Shown: piece by piece, positions 17,570-26,223 of the stretch
Numbering within the stretch: the stretch's first letter is position 1
Layout: each line of letters starts with the position of its first letter
DNA from: Mesorhizobium loti
GTDB taxonomy: Bacteria > Pseudomonadota > Alphaproteobacteria > Rhizobiales > Rhizobiaceae
Direction: 5' to 3'
Length of the DNA: 32,049 bases
Assembly: GCF_001510895.1 (NCBI RefSeq)
Contig: NZ_LPWA01000145.1
Span: 1-32,049 of the forward strand
Position numbers and translations under genes: made by a program
Notes under the pieces: generated by a model
What the model saw: only the letters and a program-made list of their open reading frames with translations
Told to the model about the DNA's origin: nothing
The model's database searches: none

Positions 17570-17949
17570 GCACCAGCAAATCGGTCTGACGACAAAGAAA
17601 GGCGGGAATTTGCAGGACATCAACAGTTTCCGCCGCCTCTCGGCACTGCTCCGGGGCATGGACGTCGGTCAGTAACCGGACAGCCTACCGCCTCTCGAAC
17701 ATTTGCCAGGATGGTGAGACCCTCTCGCATCCCTACACCGCGCTCGCCATATAGGCTCGTTCGGTTTGCTTTGTCGAACGAACTCTTATAGATGAAACCT
17801 AAGCTAAGACGAGCTGTGATTTCTGACAGTGCGTGACTGATCTTAAGAGCGTGGCAGCGGCTTTCGATCGCGCACGGGCCTGCGATGAGGGTCAGAGGAA
17901 GATCATTGCTTATAACTAGAGACCCGACCGTAATGCGATGCTGCTCCAT
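17570..17949 (-). pseudogene. kdsA: Truncated Kdo-8-phosphate synthase
   Basis: From 17949 (MEQHRITVGSLVISNDLPL) the N-terminal half of KdsA is clear: LIAGPCAIESR, YKSSFDKANRTS and GERGVGMREGLTILANVRE. One extra base near 17680 shifts the frame; repaired, it reads G-C-P-V-L-T-D-V-H-A-P-E-Q-C and AETVDVLQIPAFLCRQTDLL. After QTDLLV the similarity stops and about half the enzyme is missing, right before the permease gene. KdsA condenses phosphoenolpyruvate with arabinose-5-phosphate, the product of KdsD. This copy cannot work, so a chromosomal KdsA would be needed. Confidence 0.85.
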
Positions 17950-17971
17950 TCGACTTTCCCAGTTGACGTTA

Positions 17972-17981
17972 TATAGACAAT
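17972..17981. promoter_or_regulatory. Palindrome and -10-like sequence upstream of the kdsA stump
   Basis: GACAATTGTC is a perfect 10-bp palindrome. On the - strand it is followed at once by TATATAAC, which resembles a -10 box. It could be an operator/promoter for kdsA and the downstream importer operon. The signal is short and chance is not excluded. Confidence 0.3.
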
Positions 17982-18102
17982 TGTCGGCGAATGCCTCCAG
18001 ATACACAAGTGGAGGTTTGTTATAATTTCTTAAATATTTTATGCTTTGCCGCCTTCGCAATGTATTAAAAAATCATGAAAATTTCATGGCGTCGTTACAT
18101 AC

Positions 18103-19427
18103 TCACTGCGGAGCTGTTGGCCCTGTAGAAAATATTCGTTGTTCGGGATGCGGTGATTGCAGGGGCTCGTCGGTGCGCACCGTCGCCGGCCGCGAGCGCG
18201 GCAGGGCGACAGTGAGGTGGCTCAGCGCACCGCCCTTCCAGGGCAGGGCGAGTTGCACCGCCGCCTTGTCGCGGTCGACATGGAGGGAGGGTGGCCTCCT
18301 CGATCAGCGTGCGCAAGAGTCCCTTGCGGTCACGCGCCGTCGTGGTCGGCGCGTGCCAGACGCTCGCCAGATCGGCGCCGAGGGGTAGCTTCTCCCGCTC
18401 CGTGGCCGACAGCCCGCGGGGACGCTGCGCCTCGCGCCGCACCACTTCAGCCTTTGGCCGCTTCCAGGGCGCGCAGGGCCTCCTCCCGCTGCTGCTCGAG
18501 CGTGCGGGCGACCAGGCGATTGTCGGGATCGACAGCGCGATAGCGGCGCCCGGCGCGGTCAACGGGCGAACTGCGCCCGCTCGACATCGAGCCGCCATTG
18601 CTTGAGTGCCGCCTCGCGGTCGGTTTCCAGCCGCTCGGCCGCCGCGAGCGTGGCGGCCAGGCCTGCCGGATTCAGCGCTTCCAGGATGGCAGCGACCACG
18701 GCTTCGTCGATCTGCACGCCGCCGACTTTGAGGCAATAGACGCTGCGTCCATGGGCGATGTCCTTACCGGCGCAATGACAGCCCGGTGTCGCGGAGCGGC
18801 CACGGTAATGAGTGCGCAGGCGCCGCCCGCAATGACCGCAGCGGGCAATGCCCTGAAGCAGGGCGCCGCCTTCACGCACCGCGTCGCCAGATCCTCCCCC
18901 GGCCTCGACATGCGGGCGAGGCTGGGCGTTGGCCGCCATGCATTGCTGACTGGCTTCGAAGGTCGGCCAGCCGATATAGCCCTTTTGGTGATCCTTGATC
19001 AGCACTTGCCATTCGTCCATCGGCAGCTTGCGTATCCGTTTGCGCCGCGCGCCGGTTTCGTCGAGCACCGTCTCTCGGCGATTCTTGCCATAACATAGGC
19101 GCCCGCATAGACCGGATTGGCAAGCACGGAATGAACGGCGTGGTAGCTGGCGTCGCTCCAGCGCAGCTCATGATGCCCACCAAGCGACAGCGGGAACTTC
19201 ATGCCGTGCGCGCGCAGCCACAGTCTGACGCGGCGCGGCGGGCCCAATTCGGCGAAACGGGCGAAGATGGTGTGGATCACCTCGTCGGGGTGGAGAAGGA
19301 TCTCGCCGTCGTCCTCGCCCCAGACGAAGCCGACCGGCAGGCCACGGCGCAATTCGCCGCGTGCCGCCTTGTTCTTGATGCCGCCATTGAGGCGGGCGCG
19401 CAGGACATGCAACTCTTCGAAGAGTTG
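18103..19427 (-). pseudogene. Second serine recombinase, N-terminally truncated and frameshifted
   Basis: Reading on the - strand: LHVLRARLNGGIKNKAARG, LPVGFVWGEDDGEILLHPDE, HSVLANPVYAGAYV, the zinc ribbon GIARCGHCGRRLRTHY, then the Glu/Arg-rich coiled-coil region (ATLAAAERLETDREAALKQW, RYRAVDPDNRLVA). It ends at a stop at 18103-18105. The order of domains matches the recombinase at 1661-3738, but the two are clearly different proteins. Frame breaks lie near 19092 (one T lost), 18555 (one C gained), 18457 (one A gained) and 18290 (four bases gained). The catalytic resolvase domain is missing beyond about 19427, where a transposase fragment of opposite orientation begins. Confidence 0.82.
19410..19427. 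repeat. 18-bp perfect palindrome at the junction of two element remnants
   Basis: CAACTCTTCGAAGAGTTG is its own reverse complement. It encodes Q-L-F-E-E-L on both strands, and on each strand it continues into a different mobile gene: a transposase on + and the recombinase on -. It marks the breakpoint of the recombinase gene. Confidence 0.8.
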
Positions 19428-19800
19428 TGCCTCCAGTTCCCAGGACTCTTCACCCGCAAGCAGTACAAAACACCTGCCCGACGAGTGAGCCTCTGGCGCC
19501 GGGCAGCTCGCGCGCGCGGCGTTGTCATCGGGCCAAAACGTATCGTCCGATCGGCGACAAACCGCGCGGGCGACGCCCCGATACCTTCAACGATCATTGG
19601 GAGGAGATGGCATAGTGCCTTGAGAAACGCCCGGATCAGACCGCACTTGAACTGCTCGTCGAGTTCCAGGCCCGTTGCCCGGGGCGACACAGCTTGCGAC
19701 AGCTGTACACTTTGCAAAAGCGGGTAAGGGCGTGGCGACAACAAGCCGTGCAGCGGCTCATCGGCGGGGCCAGCAGCCTGGCGCCGTATGCCGCCCCGGA
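19410..19800 (+). pseudogene. DDE transposase fragment, C-terminal part
   Basis: The + strand reads QLFEELCLQFPGLFTRKQY, VSLWRRAARARGVVIGPK, then in other frames GDKPRGRRPDTFNDHWEEMA and DQTALELLVEFQARCPGRHS with LYTLQKRVRAWRQQAVQRLI. The repeated pattern of a short helical block ending in LQ+RV+xW suggests the C-terminal region of a rhizobial IS transposase. I cannot assign the family with certainty. At least two frameshifts are present. It is directly followed by the 96-bp IS end at 19781-19876. Confidence 0.55.
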
Positions 19801-19876
19801 TTCATCATGCCGGGCAAGCGGGTTACATTCTCGATGAGGCAACCGGTAACAAAATTAGGTGAGGCAACACGACATC
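19781..19876 (+). repeat. 96-bp IS right-end sequence, copy 2
   Basis: Same orientation and length as 5277-5372, with long identical stretches (for example CTCGATGAGGCAA and GGTAACAAAATTA). It has two internal repeats, GGTTACA...GATGAGGCAAC and GGTAACA...GGTGAGGCAAC. It follows transposase coding sequence, which supports its reading as the right end of that IS. The two copies are 14.5 kb apart as direct repeats. Confidence 0.65.
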
Positions 19877-19877
19877 G

Positions 19878-20150
19878 CTTCTCCTTGTCTTCGGGCGGCG
19901 ACTCGCCGCGCCGCTCAAGGAGAGCGTCGGTCACAAGGCGTAGCTGCAGAAGGTCCGCAAGCCCCCCAAATGCCCGCATGATTGGTGGCACCGCCCTTTC
20001 CAGCACCAAGATCCGTCCACGCCACGGGAATGTGGTCCGGCTGCCGTCCGGCAATTCCACCAGCAGCACTGGCTCGCCGCGCAGCTTGATCCGGCAAAAT
20101 GCAACCAGCGCCTGCCCTTCAAAGGCATGGCCAGCGCGGGTAATCGTCAC
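19878..20150 (-). pseudogene. DUF5372-like gene remnant of the second recombinase element
   Basis: The - strand begins MTITRAGHAFEGQALVAF, then LLVELPDGSRTTF, and in a shifted frame PVAWTDL, before returning to GGLADLLQLRLVTDALLERR. The layout (HAFEG..., LPDGS..., P-x-A-W-T-D-L, leucine-rich end) is that of DUF5372-type accessory proteins of serine recombinase elements. Two compensating shifts lie in the middle. Its orientation matches the recombinase at 18103-19427, so both probably belong to one element that was later split by the IS fragment at 19410-19876. Confidence 0.55.
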
Positions 20151-20169
20151 CGATGCCGGAAGATCCTGG

Positions 20170-20960
20170 TGACGGGCAGTCTGAAGATGTTTCCTTCGGG
20201 AGCGTCAGCCAGGAATGGCTGCTTCGCTTCATCGAACACCGGATCGGCGACAAGCGCATCATCCGCCTGATCCGCAAATGGCTCAAGGCGGGCATCCTTG
20301 AAGACGGGATCGTCACGGTAGATTGACAGGGAACGGGTCAAGGGTCGGTGATTTCGCCGCTCCTGGCCAATGTCTACCTGCACTATGTCTTCGATCTGTG
20401 GGCCCAGCGCTGGCGACAGCGCGAGGCTACCGGCGACATGATCATCGTGCGCTATGCCGATGATGCAATCGTCGGTTTCGAGCGCGAGGATGACGCCCGT
20501 CGTTTCCTAGGTGAGATGCGCGCGAGGCTTGAGGAGTTCATGCTGTCGCTTCATCCGGACAAGACCCGCCTGATTGAGTTTGGTCGCCACTGGGCGGCCA
20601 ACCGCAAGCAGCGTGGCTTGGGCAAACCGGAGACCTTCGTGTTCTTGGAATTTACATTCATCTGCGGAAAGTCACGTCGAGGACGCTTCCCGCTTGAGCG
20701 AAAGACCCGCAGTGACCGCATGCGGGCGAAGCTCAAGGACATCAAGTGGAGCTACGGCGTCGAATGCATTGGCCGATCCCACAACAGGGAAAATGGCTGA
20801 GGCAGATCGTGGGTGGGCACTTCGCATGCTTTCTCGGTTCCAACGATATCCGGGCGCTTACAGCGTTCAGGTATCGGGTGATCGACCTCTGGCGGCGTAC
20901 CGCTTCGGCGACGCAGCCAGACGGGCGACGCTACGTGAGAACGGATCGCGCAGTTATCGT
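20170..20960 (+). pseudogene. Group II intron reverse transcriptase/maturase fragment
   Basis: Reads FIEHRIGDKRIIRLIRKWL, then GTGQGSVISPLLANVYLHYV, the catalytic IVRYADDAIVGFE (YADD box), LHPDKTRLIEFGR and FLEFTFICGKSRRG; later LWRRT in another frame. These are the palm, finger and maturase-linker blocks of group II intron-encoded proteins. An in-frame stop sits before QGTGQG, a shift occurs near 20755, and both ends (start and DNA-binding/endonuclease part) are missing. No intact intron RNA domains were identified. It is dead. Confidence 0.82.
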
Positions 20961-21094
20961 GGGTGATCCGCGCGGTGCGGGCCGCGATATGATCACGCTT
21001 GGTGCGTAACTGAACGTCTATGTGCGGCGCGGTCGATCGACTTAGTAATTATGTGTCGGAGGCATGAGGTCGCGGCCGAAAATTGGACACTGCA

Positions 21095-21245
21095 GGCTGC
21101 CCATTGGCAGCCTGCAAACTGGGCGACGTCAATCCACTCGCCTACATCGCCCAAACCCTGCAGGCGAGCGTCGATGGCCATCCACAAAGCCGGATCGAGG
21201 AGCGCATGCCCTGGAGCTTCCAGCATAGAGGATCGACAAGGCGCT
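21095..21245 (+). pseudogene. IS66 transposase (TnpC) C-terminal remnant
   Basis: The + strand reads CKLGDVNPLAYIAQTLQ and GHPQSRIEERMPWSF, which match the C-terminal end of IS66-family TnpC (usual wording KLNGVDP-AYL...GHP-SRID-LLPW). Only about 50 codons remain. Confidence 0.7.
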
Positions 21246-21295
21246 TACTCTGAGTCAAGTGGCCGGGATAAGGTCTTATTCCATTTCTAGATTTT

Positions 21296-22053
21296 CTAGA
21301 ACGAACAGGTATTTACATCGGTCATCAAGTTCAATTTTTGTGTATCCCATCTGTTGCCGCCGCCAACTCGATGTTGAAAATCGGTACGGTTATTTAATGA
21401 ACGATAGATTCCTTCACTAACCAAGTGATTCAATCGAGAGACCTTTTTTAATAACTTGGTTTCGTAGATTGTCAGTCGCAGAAACGATATTTTGAGCTTG
21501 AATAGCTCAACGAAACAAGACATATCACCTACAATTTCGTGATAATTTGCCTTGATCCCCGTGTCAATCTGTCGAACCAGGCGCGTTTGGTCATTGAATC
21601 TTCGCATAGAGACGATAACGGTCTGATTTCCGGTTAGTGAAGCTATGTCAATATAGAGTTTTCGATCAATTCAATGTAAGAACGGTGTAGTTCGTTAAAT
21701 GTTTTGTCTTTTATCGTGGCGTGTTTGGACAAATCACTTAAGATACTGTCAAGGCCACTAGAGTTTCTGTATTCCCGTTGAATTGCGCAAAACCAAAATT
21801 TGAAATGCGAATTCATAATGGTCCCTCATGCTCTTAGCGTTGAGCGTCTTCGCAAAAAACCACGATTTGGCAACAACTCAACGAGATCTTCGCCGTGAAG
21901 ACGCGCCAGTGCCTCTCGCACTGGGGTCGCGCTAACCTGCAGTCGATCGGCGATGCTGGCAGCACTTAGTGGCTCTCCGGGTTGAAACCGATAGTTGAGG
22001 ACGAGTTCCTTTAATCGGCGATAGGTCGATTCGGCTCGAGCAATGACTGCCAT
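21296..22053 (-). pseudogene. GntR-family (FCD) regulator with three single-base indels
   Basis: The start at 22053 (MAVIARAESTYRRLKELVL) has GGAAGGAAG just upstream. A GntR winged helix follows (FQPGEPLSAASIADRLQVSA, TPVREALARLHGEDLVELLP). At 21854-21859 a T7 run has become T6; restoring it gives N-R-G-F-F-A-K-T-L. One extra T near 21789 and one lost A at 21659-21662 are then needed. These restore a continuous all-helical C-terminal domain through FNELHRSYIELIEKLYIDIA and MRRFNDQTRLVRQID to the stop at 21296. The corrected length is 252 residues, right for FadR/FCD-type regulators. It probably controls the amidase or other nearby genes. The gene is strikingly AT-rich from about 21290 to 21830. 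Confidence 0.75.
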
Positions 22054-23238
22054 TTTTCTTCCTTCCGCTACCACGTCCAAATGGTGTGCTCGAAAGTCCT
22101 CCTAGGCCTTTCCATTTGCAGTCGCCGTTGCCATTTCCCGTTGGCGTCCGTCAAGCATTAAGGGATGAGGATCATACAACTCGTCCAAGCAAGTTGCGTG
22201 CCGATCGATGCATGTTTGTGTTACAGCATTTATACCTATACGTAGCTCTGCGGGGCCTTCGATCTTTTAGGTCCGGCTGACGACACTCATGTCCAGATTC
22301 GGACAGAAGGTCTGCGGGTAGGCGCACGTAGAGAAGTGATGTGAGCGCTCGATCGCCCGGTCGCAGGCAAGATGGTGTTCTCGGCGTGCGCACCAACGCG
22401 CGTGGGCTTCCACAGAAGACTCCAGGATCCTTGCCAAGATCCCCTGCTAGGTTGCAATCAAGCTGGGTGAATTGCCATGAACCAGCTTTCATGTCTGCTG
22501 CGGCCATCACGATGCTTACAACGCAGACACTCGAGCGGGCCGGCGTTGATGGCTATGCACACCACACCGCCCACCTCTTCCGACAGCCATGCGACCGAAG
22601 TGCTGCGGTAGGGGCCAGCTTTGCCGAGATCAGCCAATTACTTCGCCGACGGAGCACGCCGATTGTGATCCGTCGTGAGGGACGGCGGGGTTTGCAGGTC
22701 CCGGTCGGCGGGTTCGTTTCGGGGCGTCCGCGCTCTAAGGCTATGTCGCGAGCCCCGGGGATGCGGCCGAGGGCGATGCGCAGAATATGCGGGTAGAGCC
22801 AGGATGACGGCAGGCGCAGGAGGATCTGGGTTTTCATCTCGACCACCCGCGCAAGATCTTATGAGACGCAATCGCAGCGTGTCGAATTGGGGCGGCGGCA
22901 AAGCTTCGATCGTTTCGGCATAGCAGCGTACAGGCTACCTTAGGCGCCGACCTCGACGCGGGCAAAAATGCGCTCCACGCAACGACAGGTTGCGCCGCCC
23001 GTCAACAAACTCCTTGATCCTGCGGACCTTGGTGACGCCAGCCAGGAACTTGCCGCTTGAACTCGACGCTGTCTTGTTCGGTGTTTTGCAATAGACGTTC
23101 ATCCTCTGAAAGCCCGGCTGCCCGGTCAATTGCCGAAAACCATCCGGTTCGGTCCGAGGGGGTCACTCCCATGCAACAACAATGTTGCGTTGGCTTTACG
23201 ATAACAAAACATTCGATCGATCGTTTCTGGTCTAAACT

Positions 23239-23255
23239 CCGCGTTTGCAACGCGG
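23239..23255 (+). promoter_or_regulatory. Hairpin in the leader of the amidase gene
   Basis: CCGCGTT-TGC-AACGCGG forms a perfect 7-bp stem with a 3-base loop, about 130 bases before the amidase start. No T run follows, so it is not a typical terminator. It may be an operator or leader structure. Confidence 0.35.
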
Positions 23256-23374
23256 GCCGGGAGAGCGTGAAGATGAACAATTGACTAACACTGCGCCATC
23301 TCACTCCAACCGGAACGGAGGAGCTCCGGCGGCGATTCGCATCGAAAAGAATTAGCTCTCAACATACATGGAGC

Positions 23375-23380
23375 AAGGAG
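23375..23380 (+). promoter_or_regulatory. Ribosome binding site of the amidase gene
   Basis: AAGGAG lies six bases before the ATG at 23387 and fixes that start. Confidence 0.8.
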
Positions 23381-23386
23381 AGATAG

Positions 23387-24838
23387 ATGGAATCTGAGAC
23401 CATCGGTTTTATGCCGGCCGTCGAGCTGGCGGAGCTGATCCGCACTAAAGAGATTTCGCCAGTCGAATACATGCGCGCTCTGCTGGCCCGCATTGCCGAG
23501 CTGGAGCCTAAGATAAACGCTTTCGCCTACCTTGCCGCGGAAGACGCTATGAATGATGCGAAAAAGGCGGAAGCCGCGCTGATGAGCGGTGCGGGAATTG
23601 GTCGGCTGCACGGCGTGCCCGTAACAATCAAGGACTTGCAGATCACCAAAGACATGCCGACGCAGTACGGCAGCAAAATATATGCCGGCCATCGACCGAT
23701 CGAGGATGCGCCGCTCGTGTCGCGCCTGCGCGACGAAGGCGCGATCATCGTCGGCAAGACCACGGTCTCTGAAATTGGCTGGGCCGGCGTCTCACGGAGT
23801 CCACTAACGGGCATCACCAGTAACCCGTGGAAGCTCGGCTACAACGCCGGCGCGTCGTCGGCCGGTGCAGGCGCCGCCGCAGCGGCGGGCTATGGGCCTC
23901 TGCACCAGGGCGGTGACGGCGCGGGGTCGATTCGCATGCCCGCACATTTCAGCGGTGTATTCGGACTGAAGCCCAGCTTCGGGCGCGTGCCGAATTATCC
24001 AGTCCCCGGCACCATGACAAACCACAACGGGCCTATAACACGCACCGTTGCCGACAGCGCACTAATGCTTGAAGTCATGGCCGGTCCGCATTTCCTCGAC
24101 CATTCGTCGCTTGAGGCCGGGCCCGCCAACTACCTCGCCCGCCTGCGTGGCGGCGTGGGGGGCAAGCGCATCGCGTACAGTCCTGATCTAGGTGTCGCCC
24201 GTGTCGATCCGGAAGTCGCGGAGCTAGTTAAGGCGAGTGTGGCACAGTTTGCGGAACTTGGCGCCATCGTCGAGGAAGTACCCACGCCGTGGGCGAAAGA
24301 TGGACCGGAACTGATCCGGTTCTTCTGGTCTGCCCACAGGGCCGGCCTTGCGCAGTATCTCCCGAGATGGGAGGCCGAGATGGACCCTGGACTCGTCGCC
24401 TGCATTAAGGATTCAGAGAACGTCTCTGTCGCGCGCTACCAAGAGATGCTCGAGCGGAAGATGGTCTATGTCGCGAAGATCCATCGTTGGTTCTGGGATT
24501 GGGACTTCTTATTGACACCATCTGCTTCAGTCGCCGCTTTCCCAGCCGAGAAGTTGATGCCCGATCATTGGCCAATGCATCCTTGGGACTGGATCGCGTG
24601 GGCGGAATTTTGCTACCCATTCAACATGTCCTGGAATCCGGCGGCTAGCGTACCATGCGGCTTTACTCCAGCCGGGCTGCCAGTCGGATTGCAGATCGTT
24701 GGCAATCGCTTCGACGATCTGGGCGTGCTGCAGGCCTCAGCAGCATTCGAACAGCTGCAGCCATGGGGGAACAAGCGCCCGCGAGAATGGCCTCCTGAAA
24801 CTTTTCAGAAGAACCCGGCGCGCGGCCGACCGACATGA
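23387..24838 (+). CDS. Amidase-signature family amidohydrolase
   Basis: A 483-residue amidase-signature enzyme. The Ser-cisSer-Lys triad is visible: the Lys in VPVTIKDLQ, the cis-Ser in NAGASSAGAGAAAA and the nucleophile Ser in GDGAGSIRMPA. Downstream blocks GVFGLKPSFGRVPN and NHNGPITRTVADSALMLEVM are also typical. It hydrolyses an amide bond in the cytoplasm; the acyl part cannot be told. The frame is intact with no indels. It is downstream of the GntR regulator (opposite strand) and an unassigned leader, and no partner genes follow directly. GatA is excluded as likely because gatB and gatC are absent. Confidence 0.9.
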   Translation: MESETIGFMPAVELAELIRTKEISPVEYMRALLARIAELEPKINAFAYLAAEDAMNDAKKAEAALMSGAGIGRLHGVPVTIKDLQITKDMPTQYGSKIYAGHRPIEDAPLVSRLRDEGAIIVGKTTVSEIGWAGVSRSPLTGITSNPWKLGYNAGASSAGAGAAAAAGYGPLHQGGDGAGSIRMPAHFSGVFGLKPSFGRVPNYPVPGTMTNHNGPITRTVADSALMLEVMAGPHFLDHSSLEAGPANYLARLRGGVGGKRIAYSPDLGVARVDPEVAELVKASVAQFAELGAIVEEVPTPWAKDGPELIRFFWSAHRAGLAQYLPRWEAEMDPGLVACIKDSENVSVARYQEMLERKMVYVAKIHRWFWDWDFLLTPSASVAAFPAEKLMPDHWPMHPWDWIAWAEFCYPFNMSWNPAASVPCGFTPAGLPVGLQIVGNRFDDLGVLQASAAFEQLQPWGNKRPREWPPETFQKNPARGRPT

Positions 24839-25566
24839 TGATCCTGGTCGAGGTGATCTCGGGCCGCTGGCCGCCCGACAGCTTGTTCTCGACGAACCGA
24901 CAGGCCGGGGGTTGGCCGCGGCGGAGACCGTCTCGACAAGGCAGAGCTCCCTTCGGGTGCTGCCTGGAGGCCGCGCGCACGGAGATCACCCTCTTGGCGT
25001 CGGACGCGTCGCATTCGCGCTCGATCAGCCCGTGTTCGGCGCAATAGCAGCGACCAAATCCCGTGCATGTAGACTAGCGCCGCGCAAGGGCTCAGGGGCG
25101 GCGGTTGGCGCCAGATGCGTGGATATCCTCGGTGGCGGGCATGGGTTCGGTTCGCCTGGGAATCCTTTCACCTTGGCCGATGCCCCAGAATCCGCGTCCG
25201 CATCACATCGCGTGATCTCTGCCATCAAGTGCCAACTGCGCCGCCGCTTCCTATTCAGCCCGTGGTCGGCACATCAAGGCCAGCACAGGGTAAGTCGCAA
25301 TCACCTCGCACAAGAGTATAGTGACGCATAATCGTCACCTATTCGCTGCCGGCTCCAACGTCTTGCGTTCAACTGGCAGGCGCTCTTGTGGCGTCTTATC
25401 GTTACGCTCAGGAGCCGAAATCATTCGCAACATAACACGCTTGTTTGTTCATGGTCGATAACAAAAGCTTCATAGAACTTAACCCAACAAATGCGCGTTT
25501 TAGGCAATCATGGTCCCACGTCGTGACGCAGTTCGGTGTGATGTTCAGGCCCGAAAGGCACTTCCC
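24839..25566. other. 0.7-kb region without a recognised gene
   Basis: Several short frames are open on both strands, but none carries a motif I know. A - strand piece near 24840-25070 (FVENKLSGGQRPEITSTRII in one frame) looks like decayed coding sequence. AT content rises toward the GNAT start at 25567. Confidence 0.4.
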
Positions 25567-26136
25567 ATGCATGTTCTGGAAACGCCGCGCCTAATACTAA
25601 AGCCGCCGACTCCAAGAGACGAACAACTGCTGCATGGACTTCATAGTGATCCTCTGGTGACAACCTCTATCAGAGATGGAATCTCGCCCACTGTCGAGCA
25701 GTCGAAAGCTGAACTTCGCCAGTATATCAATCATTGGGAGCGGGTTCGCTTTGGCCCCTGGATGGTGTTCGTCAAAGAAGATGGCCGGGCCAGAAAGTTC
25801 GCCGGTTCCTGTGGATTGGTGATCTGCGGCGCAAATCTTCCGGAGGATCCAGATAACGTGGAACTAGTATTTTGCTTGCACCAAAGGGACTGCGGAAAGG
25901 GCATCGGCCCCGAGGCAGGAAGGGCAGTAGCCCGGTTTGCCTTTGAGCACCTTAAACTCGAGAAAATCAGCGCATTTATCCGCCCGTCAAACACACGCTC
26001 ACTTCGTGCAGCCCCTAAAGTTGGTTTTAAGTACGTTGGACCGTGTATCTATAACGACATGGAAAGAAAACAGTTTGAACTCACCTACGCCTCATATATG
26101 AAACCGGTTGTCGACCAAGTTTTAACATTGAGATAA
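25567..26136 (+). CDS. GNAT acetyltransferase
   Basis: From the ATG at 25567 (MHVLETPRLILKPPTPRDE, with AAGG about ten bases upstream) the protein has the RimJ/RimL-like opening, the acetyl-CoA site ELVFCLHQRDCGKGIGPEAG and NTRSLRAAPKVGFKYVG. It has 189 residues. An upstream ATG at 25510 would add 19 residues that do not look like this family. It lies 87 bases before the aminotransferase gene on the same strand. An amine acyltransferase next to an enzyme that makes amines suggests the two act in sequence, but this is inference. Confidence 0.82.
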   Translation: MHVLETPRLILKPPTPRDEQLLHGLHSDPLVTTSIRDGISPTVEQSKAELRQYINHWERVRFGPWMVFVKEDGRARKFAGSCGLVICGANLPEDPDNVELVFCLHQRDCGKGIGPEAGRAVARFAFEHLKLEKISAFIRPSNTRSLRAAPKVGFKYVGPCIYNDMERKQFELTYASYMKPVVDQVLTLR

Positions 26137-26211
26137 CTGCAATACTTCTAAAACGGCGGACGAGAATCCTATACGATAGTTTATAGTAGCGGTGAAGTAA
26201 ATTGTCGATCT

Positions 26212-26219
26212 AAGGAAGG
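26212..26219 (+). promoter_or_regulatory. Ribosome binding site of the aminotransferase gene
   Basis: AAGGAAGG ends four bases before the ATG at 26224. Confidence 0.7.
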
Positions 26220-26223
26220 CAGT

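Larger units (their letters stand above)
22081..23386. other. 1.3-kb region without a recognised gene
   Basis: No frame gives a protein I recognise. Two - strand stretches look coding-like but broken: 22172-22510 (MAAADMKAGSWQFTQLDCNL) and 22553-22846 (MKTQILLRLPSSWLYPHILR). A third lies near 22935-23129 (KFLAGVTKVRRIKEFVDGRR). They may be pieces of degraded genes once controlled by the GntR gene. The last 200 bases hold the leader of the amidase gene. Confidence 0.4.

Noticed and set aside
23239..23255. Hairpin as a transcription terminator
   Set aside because: No T run follows the stem, so it was kept only as a possible regulatory structure.
23387..24838. Amidase as GatA of the tRNA amidotransferase
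   Set aside because: No gatB or gatC is adjacent and the context is accessory; a stand-alone amidase is more likely.
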